NCBI GenBank assembly: GCA_001683905.1
Contig: LXQK01000152.1
Coordinates: 3,641 to 54,447 of the forward strand
Origin: Marivirga sp. ANT-B6
GTDB lineage: Bacteria > Bacteroidota > Bacteroidia > Cytophagales > Cyclobacteriaceae
Length of the DNA stretch: 50,807 nucleotides
Reading direction: 5' to 3'
Numbering within the stretch: the stretch's first letter is position 1; each line of letters begins with the position of its first letter. Position numbers and translations under genes: made by a program. Positions 40,565-48,833 of the stretch are shown in pieces. A model generated the notes under the pieces. It had not been told where the DNA came from. It was given only the letters and a program-made list of their open reading frames with translations, and did not search any database.

Positions 40565-41308
40565 ATGTCAGGACATAGCAAATGGTCTACTATCAAGCGA
40601 AAAAAGGGCGCGCTGGATGCCAAGAGAGGTAAGGTATTTACTAAGATCATCAAGGAAATATCTATGGCAGCAAAAGAGGGAGGGGATGATCCTGCTGCCA
40701 ATCCAAGGCTGAGGCTAGCCATTCAAAACGCCAAAGGTGCCAATATGCCCAAGGATAATATTGAGCGTGCAATAAAAAAGGGTGCAGGCGATGATGCCAC
40801 CGTATACCTTGAAACCACCTATGAAGGGTATGCCCCATATGGTGTGCCTGTTTTTGTGGAATGCACCACTGACAACCTGAACCGCACTGTCGCTAGTGTA
40901 AGGGCGGCTTTCAGCAAGTTTGGTGGCAGCCTGGGCACAAACGGGTCAATTGAATTTATATTCGACAGAAAGGGTGTATTCCACCTGACCCAACCTGACG
41001 ATATCGATGAAGATGAATTTATGTTGGACTTAATTGATGCCGGCGCTGAAGACGTAACCGTCGATGACGGTTATATCCAGATTACCTGTGCACTGGAATA
41101 TTTTGGCCATGTGCAAAAGAAACTCGAGGAGCTACGCCTGGAACCAGAAGTAGCTGAATTGCAAAGAATACCCAATAATAGGGTAGTTTTGCCAGATGAA
41201 GATTTGTTCAAAGTGATGAAGCTTATCGATGCGTTGGAAGATGACGATGATGTGAAAAGTGTTTACCATAATATTGATATCACGGAAGAGCAAATGGAGA
41301 TTATTTGA
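40565..41308 (+). CDS. YebC/PmpR family DNA-binding regulatory/translation protein
   Basis: MSGHSKWSTIKRKKGALDAKRGKVFTKIIKEI; NPRLRLAIQNAKGANMPKDNIERAIKKG. Confidence 0.97.
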   Translation: MSGHSKWSTIKRKKGALDAKRGKVFTKIIKEISMAAKEGGDDPAANPRLRLAIQNAKGANMPKDNIERAIKKGAGDDATVYLETTYEGYAPYGVPVFVECTTDNLNRTVASVRAAFSKFGGSLGTNGSIEFIFDRKGVFHLTQPDDIDEDEFMLDLIDAGAEDVTVDDGYIQITCALEYFGHVQKKLEELRLEPEVAELQRIPNNRVVLPDEDLFKVMKLIDALEDDDDVKSVYHNIDITEEQMEII

Positions 41309-41367
41309 TGCTCCAAACCTGCACATTTCATACCCGGAAAAATATATTTCCAAAATAAATTCTTTTA

Positions 41368-42849
41368 ATGAATATTACCCAAGATGTCTATAGGCCTTCA
41401 TTAGCATTACTTACCGATCTTTACCAGTTGACCATGGCGTACGGCTACTGGAAATCGGGAGAATCTGAGAAAGAAAGTGTGTTCAATCTTTTTTTTCGAA
41501 AGAATCCCTTCCATGGTGGCTTTACTGTTTCCTGTGGTCTTGCTTATATCATTGATTTGATCAGTGACTACAAGTTCGAAGAAGAAGATACTGCCTATCT
41601 GTCTACGCTACAAGGCAAGGATGGGTCCCCTTTATTTGAGCCCGAATTTTTGGTTTATTTGCGCGAACTCAAATTTTCCTGCAGCGTAAGTGCCATACCT
41701 GAGGGTACGATTGTTTTTGCCCACGAGCCGCTAGTGCGTCTTATGGGGCCGATTTTGCAGTGCCAGCTTTTAGAGACAGCGCTCTTAAACATCATAAATT
41801 TTCAATCGCTAATAGCTACAAAAGCTGCGCGAATCACTATCGCCGCCAAAGGTGATCCAGTGCTGGAGTTTGGACTGCGCAGGGCGCAAGGGATAGACGG
41901 GGCCCTCTCGGCAAGCAGGGCAGCCTATATTGGTGGCTGTGCATCCACCTCTAATGTGCTGGCGGGTAAACTTTTTGGCATTCCTGTAGCTGGTACGCAT
42001 GCCCACAGCTGGATTATGTCGTTCGAAAATGAGTTAGCGGCCTTTAAATCTTACGCTTCTGCCATGCCTCATAACTGTGTGCTACTGGTAGATACTTACG
42101 ATACCATTCAGGGCATAAAAAACGCTATAGAAATCGCCGGAATGCTACGCTCGCAGGGTAAAATGCTGCAAGGAATCCGAATCGACTCTGGCGATCTAGC
42201 TTACTTTAGCATTCAGGCAAGGCAGATGCTGGACCAGGCTGGCTTTCCCGATGTTAAAGTGGTAGCCAGCAACGACCTGGATGAACATATTATCGCTAGT
42301 TTGAAAGAGCAGGATGCAGAAATCGATATGTGGGGAATAGGTACCAAAATGGTGACAGCTTTTGACCAACCCGCGCTAGGAGCCGTGTATAAATTGTCTG
42401 CCATTAAAAAAGGTGAAGAGTGGGATTATAAAATCAAGCTTTCAGAGCAGTCTGTAAAGATAAACAACCCGGGTCTGCAGCAGGTGCGACGATTCTATGA
42501 CAATGGGCGCTATATAGCCGATATGATTTTTGATGAGACACATCAAATCACCGAACATTACAGAATTATTGATCCTATGGACGCAACAAAGCGGCGAACA
42601 ATCGACCAAAATACGATGCAATTTGAGGACCTGTTGCAACCGATCTTTATCCAAGGCCATCTGGTCTACCAATCACCCTCCATCGAAGCCACAAAAGCGC
42701 TTGTAAAGGAAGGCCTAAATAAGTTCTACAAAGGGGTAAAGCGTTTCGTAAATCCTCATACGTATGTTGTAGGCCTCCATCAAGATCTTTATGATAAGAA
42801 GATGGAACTTATATTGAAGCTTAGGAACGGCATAGAGGAAAAAAAATGA
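41368..42849 (+). CDS. pncB: nicotinate phosphoribosyltransferase
   Basis: LLTDLYQLTMAYGYWKSG; FGLRRAQGIDGALSASRAAYIGG; GTHAHSWIMSF; RIDSGDLAYFS. Confidence 0.96.
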   Translation: MNITQDVYRPSLALLTDLYQLTMAYGYWKSGESEKESVFNLFFRKNPFHGGFTVSCGLAYIIDLISDYKFEEEDTAYLSTLQGKDGSPLFEPEFLVYLRELKFSCSVSAIPEGTIVFAHEPLVRLMGPILQCQLLETALLNIINFQSLIATKAARITIAAKGDPVLEFGLRRAQGIDGALSASRAAYIGGCASTSNVLAGKLFGIPVAGTHAHSWIMSFENELAAFKSYASAMPHNCVLLVDTYDTIQGIKNAIEIAGMLRSQGKMLQGIRIDSGDLAYFSIQARQMLDQAGFPDVKVVASNDLDEHIIASLKEQDAEIDMWGIGTKMVTAFDQPALGAVYKLSAIKKGEEWDYKIKLSEQSVKINNPGLQQVRRFYDNGRYIADMIFDETHQITEHYRIIDPMDATKRRTIDQNTMQFEDLLQPIFIQGHLVYQSPSIEATKALVKEGLNKFYKGVKRFVNPHTYVVGLHQDLYDKKMELILKLRNGIEEKK

Positions 42850-42873
42850 CGAAAACATTTAAAGGCTATTGAT

Positions 42874-43488
42874 ATGCAGGCACTTATTGTTGTAGATATT
42901 CAATATGATTTTCTTCCCGGTGGGGCTCTGGCTGTGCCACAAGGCGATAAAATTATTCCTATCGTCAACCAGCTGATGACAAAAAACTTCCACCTGGTTG
43001 TGGCAACACAGGATTGGCATCCTGCTGACCATGCAAGTTTTGCAGTTCATTATCAGGGTAAAAAGCCTGGAGACCTGATAGCGCTGGACGGTATCCCACA
43101 AGTGCTTTGGCCTGTCCATTGTGTTCAGCATTCACCCGGCGCATCTTTATCCGGCGCATTGCGTACGGAGAAAATCCATCATATTTTTCAAAAGGGGACC
43201 GATCCACGTATTGACAGCTACAGTGGTTTCTTCGATAATGGGCATAAGAAGGCTACCGGACTAGATACCTTTCTGAAGGGTCAAGGCATCAAAGACGTAT
43301 ATATTGTCGGTTTGGCAGGGGATTATTGTGTAAAATTCACAGCTTTAGATGCTGTAGGGCTGGGTTATGGTACATATGTCTTTGCAGATGCTACCAAAGG
43401 GGTAAATCTGCAGCCCGGTGATCTCGATAGCTCAATAGAAGAAATGCGTGCAAAAGGTGTTCAAATGATTGAAAGCGGAGATTTTTAA
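42874..43488 (+). CDS. pncA: nicotinamidase
   Basis: ALIVVDIQYDFLPGGALAVP; TQDWHPADHASF; VGLAGDYCVKFTALDA. Confidence 0.95.
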   Translation: MQALIVVDIQYDFLPGGALAVPQGDKIIPIVNQLMTKNFHLVVATQDWHPADHASFAVHYQGKKPGDLIALDGIPQVLWPVHCVQHSPGASLSGALRTEKIHHIFQKGTDPRIDSYSGFFDNGHKKATGLDTFLKGQGIKDVYIVGLAGDYCVKFTALDAVGLGYGTYVFADATKGVNLQPGDLDSSIEEMRAKGVQMIESGDF

Positions 43489-43530
43489 AAGGAAGAAGCA
43501 GCTAAAATAGCTGCTCCTTCTTCTTAAAAA
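43485..43530. terminator. bidirectional terminator between convergent pncA and gap
   Basis: GGAAGAAGCAGCTAaaaTAGCTGCTCCTTCTTC hairpin flanked by A- and T-rich tracts. Confidence 0.8.
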
Positions 43531-43540
43531 CAGGGTTATT

Positions 43541-44545
<1,005 letters not shown>

Positions 44546-44565
44546 TTATGGTTAAAAATTGAAGA

Positions 44566-44597
44566 CAAAATTACAACCTAATGTCTTTTGAAACAAT
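44566..44597 (-). promoter_or_regulatory. putative Bacteroidetes-type promoter for gap
   Basis: On the - strand: TTG-N20-TAATTTTG, close to TTTG/TAnnTTTG consensus. Confidence 0.55.
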
Positions 44598-44657
44598 TCT
44601 TTATACGGATATGAATATATAGTGGCTTAAATTAAATGAAAATATTTTTTTCCTTCT

Positions 44658-44688
44658 TTTGCATTTTTAGATCAACCGGCTATATTTG
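44658..44688 (+). promoter_or_regulatory. Bacteroidetes-type promoter for tRNA-Glu
   Basis: TTTG-N19-TATATTTG, exact match to TTTG/TAnnTTTG, immediately before the tRNA. Confidence 0.8.
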
Positions 44689-44704
44689 CATCACCAAAAA
44701 AACT

Positions 44705-44776
44705 GGTCCGTTCGTCTAGGGGTTAGGACGCCAGGTTTTCATCCTGGTAACAGGGGTTCGATTCCCCTACGGACTA
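44705..44776 (+). tRNA. tRNA-Glu (anticodon TTC)
   Basis: GGTCCGT...GGACT acceptor; CCAGG-TTTTCAT-CCTGG anticodon arm; AGGGGTTCGATTCCCCT T-arm. Confidence 0.96.
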
Positions 44777-44782
44777 CTTTAT

Positions 44783-44826
44783 AAGCTTGTAAGTGACTAA
44801 TAGTCAATAACTTACAGGCTTTTTTG
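44783..44826 (+). terminator. Rho-independent terminator after tRNA-Glu
   Basis: AAGCTTGTAAGT...ACTTACAGGCTT followed by TTTTT. Confidence 0.88.
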
Positions 44827-44966
44827 TTTTAGTATTTAAAATAATATCGAAACAACTATAAGAACATATCAATCATACATAATATTTAAGCGCGCTGGTT
44901 GTCGGCAACTGACCTGTCGCTTGATAGAAATACATAACTAAAATTAATTAAACAATAGTATTGTAG

Positions 44967-45222
44967 ATGAATAAAGAATTAGTCTTCAAAATTGAATTCT
45001 CCAACACACTCTCAGAGAAAGAAACAGACAGATTTTTTGGATTCATTAGTTGACAAAATAGAGAAACTCAACCTAAGAGCCGGAGGAGGTCATGATTCTT
45101 TATTGCTTGATTGGATAATTGATTATTCTGATTCATCCTTAAATAAGGGAGAAATAATTGACAGAATTGGAAATTTTCTGATGAGCAAAGATGATTTAAT
45201 CTCAAATTATAAAATTAAATAA
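44967..45222 (+). pseudogene. YggL/DUF469-like protein, frameshifted at a T6 run
   Basis: ATG 44967 reads MNKELVFKIEFSNTLSEKETDRFF then stops; removing one T from 45033-45038 joins it to LDSLVDKIEKLNLRAGGGHDSLLLDWII... Confidence 0.55.
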
Positions 45223-45520
45223 GTACGTTACACAAAATACATGGTATAGTGCATGCGGGTACCAGCGGTTTTAAGGCGTTCGTAGCTCTCAAAAAATCTG
45301 TGTAAACCGATAGGAATCGCCTCGTAGTTCCGCAAGACACCATATCATCAAACGTTTACTGCAATTTCTCTTTTTGGGCTCGTAAATAATTACTTTAGGC
45401 AACGTTCAAAGCAGAAAAAGTGCTAAATTGGAAAAGGTGCTTTTATGGCTCAATTTCGAGCATTTAGAGAAACGTTTACTAGCATGCTTGGGCGAACGAA
45501 CTTAAAGACTAACCCTGATA

Positions 45521-45967
45521 ATGATTTTTCGCGAAGCAAAAATTGAAGATATAAAGCAAATTCAAATTGTCAGAAATGCTGTCAAAGAAAATACGCTTTC
45601 AAATCCTGCGTTGGTGACTGATTCGGATTGTGAAAACTTTATGTTTAACCGTGGAAAAGGTTGGGTTTGCAAAATAGATAATCAAATTGTGGGATTCGCG
45701 ATAGCAGATTTGATAGAGGAAAATATCTGGGCGCTTTTTCTTCTTCCGGAATTTGAAGGAAAAGGTATCGGTAAAAAACTTCAGCGAATTATGCTTGATT
45801 GGTATTTCGCAAGTGGAAAAGAATTTGTTTGGCTTGGAACATCACCAAATACAAGAGCTGAAAAATTTTATAGAAATTCTGGGTGGAAACAAAATGGAAT
45901 GCATGGCAAAGATGAGATAAAATTTGAAATGTCAAAAAAAGACTGGGAAAATAAGCAAAGCAGTTAA
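45521..45967 (+). CDS. GNAT family N-acetyltransferase
   Basis: IWALFLLPEFEGKGIGKKLQRIMLDWYFASGKEFVWLGTSPNTRAEKFYRNSGWK. Confidence 0.93.
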   Translation: MIFREAKIEDIKQIQIVRNAVKENTLSNPALVTDSDCENFMFNRGKGWVCKIDNQIVGFAIADLIEENIWALFLLPEFEGKGIGKKLQRIMLDWYFASGKEFVWLGTSPNTRAEKFYRNSGWKQNGMHGKDEIKFEMSKKDWENKQSS

Positions 45968-46113
45968 CAGTCTCTAAAAATCATGGCTGGTGTTGTGGTA
46001 ACAGTACAGTTAAATTTCTATTTTCGTTTCTCCCTAACGGAAAACCCTCATGTAATTTTGCCGCCACGATTTTCTAGATTAGATTATACCTAGGTTGACA
46101 ACAAGCAATTCAA

Positions 46114-46599
46114 ATGAAAAGATTAAACTTAACGTTTGTACTTCTTATTTTCTCAATTTTCTGCTATGCTCAAGATCTGCGAATGTCTTTGGAGATCGAT
46201 TCATGTATCGATGAAACAGAAATAAATAAGGTGTTTTTTATTATTGAAAATGCTACTGATTCTGACTATTGGTTAAAGGCTAATCATCTTACCTTCTATT
46301 TGGGGGTTTATTCAAATAATGGCCAGATGGTATCAAGGAAAACAACAAGGCACATAAATCCTATTGAAGCAACTGATTATATAAAAGTCGATAAAAAATC
46401 AAAAATTAAGTTGGAGTGGCGTACAGACTTGTTTGATAATCTTCGATTCGATTCAAATCAGAAATATTATCTAGAATCTGGCTACGAATTGACTCATCTG
46501 ACAAGAGACGAGAAAAAGAAATTCACTAGATCGGGTTTGAAATTAGCCCAACAGAAGTTTTCTGGAAGATCTAATTTATTCGAGGTATGTAAAATCTAA
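46114..46599 (+). CDS. hypothetical secreted protein
   Basis: Signal peptide MKRLNLTFVLLIFSIFCYAQ; no family recognised. Confidence 0.7.
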   Translation: MKRLNLTFVLLIFSIFCYAQDLRMSLEIDSCIDETEINKVFFIIENATDSDYWLKANHLTFYLGVYSNNGQMVSRKTTRHINPIEATDYIKVDKKSKIKLEWRTDLFDNLRFDSNQKYYLESGYELTHLTRDEKKKFTRSGLKLAQQKFSGRSNLFEVCKI

Positions 46600-46820
46600 G
46601 CCTGATAGGAGCCCATACCTGAAGCAATTCTTTCGCCACACATCTTACGGAGGGAGGCAAAGGACTGCGCTATATTCAGACCCTATTGATCATCGTTCCT
46701 CTAAAACTACTTAAATTTCTACCCCTGTAGCCACAAATATTTTAAAAACTATAAAAAATCCATTAGATTAGGTTTTCGTAATGAAGTGGTGCCAACAAGC
46801 TAAAAAAATTCGAACACAAA

Positions 46821-47312
46821 ATGAAAATCGAGTTTAAAGAAGAACAAAAATTTACACAATGGTGGCTTTGGCTGATTTTAATCGGAATTGGAATTTTACC
46901 GATTTTAGGAATTTATAAGCAATTAATTCTCGGAGAAAAATTTGGAGATAAACCAATGTCTGACTTCGGACTTATTATTTTCTGTTTGTTTGTTTTTGGT
47001 TTGATAGCTATGTTTTGGTTTGTGCGACTGAAAACTGAAATTGACAAAAATGAAATCCGAATGAACTTCTTCCCATTCGTTAAAAAACGAGTAAATTGGA
47101 AAGAAATAAAAAACGCTAAAATAGTGAATTATGGTTTTGTTGGAGGTTGGGGAATCCGACTTTGGACAAAATACGGAACTGTATACAATACGAAAGGAAA
47201 TAAAGGTTTAGCTATTGAGCTTCAGAATGGAAAAAAAATTCTAATCGGAACTCAAAAAGAAACTGAACTGAATAAAATAGTGGAAAAAGCCAGTTGGCAA
47301 CTCCGTGTATAA
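46821..47312 (+). CDS. hypothetical two-TM membrane protein
   Basis: WWLWLILIGIGILPILGIY and FGLIIFCLFVFGLIAMFWFV segments, PH-like C-terminal half. Confidence 0.7.
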   Translation: MKIEFKEEQKFTQWWLWLILIGIGILPILGIYKQLILGEKFGDKPMSDFGLIIFCLFVFGLIAMFWFVRLKTEIDKNEIRMNFFPFVKKRVNWKEIKNAKIVNYGFVGGWGIRLWTKYGTVYNTKGNKGLAIELQNGKKILIGTQKETELNKIVEKASWQLRV

Positions 47313-47512
47313 TTAATTGCTTGGTCCTAGCCTACTTACGAAAATCTCGCGGATTTTCTATTCGGTTTTTATTTTGCTAAATTCCGTGCGTAACCACGCA
47401 ACTAATCAAACACAAACACGATATGTTGACAAGGTTGTCAACATATTCCTTCGTTATGTCTCATGCTACCAATCAGGAAACAACACGAGTAAAAATTGCC
47501 ACTAACTTGTCG

Positions 47513-47575
47513 ACGAGTGTAATAATTTACTATATTTACCCTTGTTGAGTTTGTAAGTGTAAATATTACCCTCGT
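47513..47575. promoter_or_regulatory. operator-like inverted repeat upstream of fic
   Basis: ACGAGTGTAATAATTTAC (47513-47530) vs GTAAATATTACCCTCGT (47559-47575). Confidence 0.6.
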
Positions 47576-47578
47576 TTT

Positions 47579-48664
47579 ATGTCTGATTTTGATCGTAATA
47601 ACCCTTTCAACGACCTGCCTTTACTGCCTCCAAAATTTGAATTGGAGAATAAAAAAGTGCTGTTAAAGATAATTTCAGCAAGCAGAGCGTTGGCTCAGCT
47701 GAACGGAGCGTTAATAAATTTACCCAATCCTCGCCTTTTTCTAGATGCGATTCACTTACAGGAAGCTAAAGCGAGTTCGGAAATTGAGAACATTATTACT
47801 ACCAATGATGATTTGTACAAATCTATTGTAGCGGATAAGAATGTTGGAAATGCTGCAACGAAAGAAGTATTAAGCTATAAAGAAGCACTTTGGTTAGGTT
47901 TAGAGCGTCTTGAGAAAAAACCATTTATATCAACCAATCTCTGTATTGAAATTGTGCAGTGCATAAAGCAAAACACAGCAGGAATTAGAGTAATACCAGG
48001 AACAACTCTTTCAAACACTACTGGTGATATAATATATACTCCTCCATCAGGAGAAGATACTATTCGTGCAAAATTAGCGAATCTTGAAAAATTCATTAAT
48101 GAAGATGAATCATTAGACCCGCTGATAAAAATGGCTTTAATGCATTACCAATTTGAAGCAATCCACCCTTTCCCAGATGGTAATGGGAGAACAGGAAGGA
48201 TATTGCTTTTACTCTATTTAAAGATGAGCAAGCTGTTAGATATACCAGCAATTTATTTAAGTGAGTACATCATTCACAATAAAGCAGACTATTATATAAG
48301 TTTAAGAAATGTAACAGAGAACAATGCGTGGGAAGAATATGTCCTGTACATGCTAGACATGGTGGAAGTAACCGCAATGAATGGTCTGAAAAGGTTAGAA
48401 CAAATCATATCGTTGATGTACACCATGTCTGAAAAAATTAAAATGGAATTGCCAAAAGTGTATTCAAAGGACTTGATAGAAGTACTATTCAAATTACCAT
48501 ATACTAAAAGACAGTTTTTAATAGACGCTGGATTAGGATCTCCAAAAACCGTTGGCAATTATCTCCATGACTTAGAGGAAAACAAATACTTAAAATCAGT
48601 AAAGATTGGTAAAGAAAAACTATACTTGAATTATCAACTCATGAAAATATTAGAAACGAAATAA
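47579..48664 (+). CDS. Fic family protein with N-terminal inhibitory-type helix region and C-terminal winged-helix-like region
   Basis: HPFPDGNGRTGRILLLLYL Fic motif; AKASSEIENIITTND; C-terminal KRQFLIDAGLGSPKTVGNYLHDLEENKYL. Confidence 0.95.
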   Translation: MSDFDRNNPFNDLPLLPPKFELENKKVLLKIISASRALAQLNGALINLPNPRLFLDAIHLQEAKASSEIENIITTNDDLYKSIVADKNVGNAATKEVLSYKEALWLGLERLEKKPFISTNLCIEIVQCIKQNTAGIRVIPGTTLSNTTGDIIYTPPSGEDTIRAKLANLEKFINEDESLDPLIKMALMHYQFEAIHPFPDGNGRTGRILLLLYLKMSKLLDIPAIYLSEYIIHNKADYYISLRNVTENNAWEEYVLYMLDMVEVTAMNGLKRLEQIISLMYTMSEKIKMELPKVYSKDLIEVLFKLPYTKRQFLIDAGLGSPKTVGNYLHDLEENKYLKSVKIGKEKLYLNYQLMKILETK

Positions 48665-48833
48665 AAAGCACGAAGGCATAACAGCGCATATACCAGACCA
48701 TCGGTTTCAGTGGTAGAGTATAGTTCATAGCCTTTTACTATCTTTAGTCTCGGCGGATAGGTAGCTGCTTTAAACTCCGCTGGCCCTGCATATGCCTACG
48801 TTGTAGCTATTAACAAAACACTAAAATATAAAA

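Noticed and set aside
47340-47358. GAAAATC-TCGCG-GATTTTC hairpin after the 46821 gene as a terminator
   Set aside because: Stem is A/T-rich and the following tract (TATTCGGTTTTTATTTT) is not an immediate U-run; kept only as part of the spacer observation
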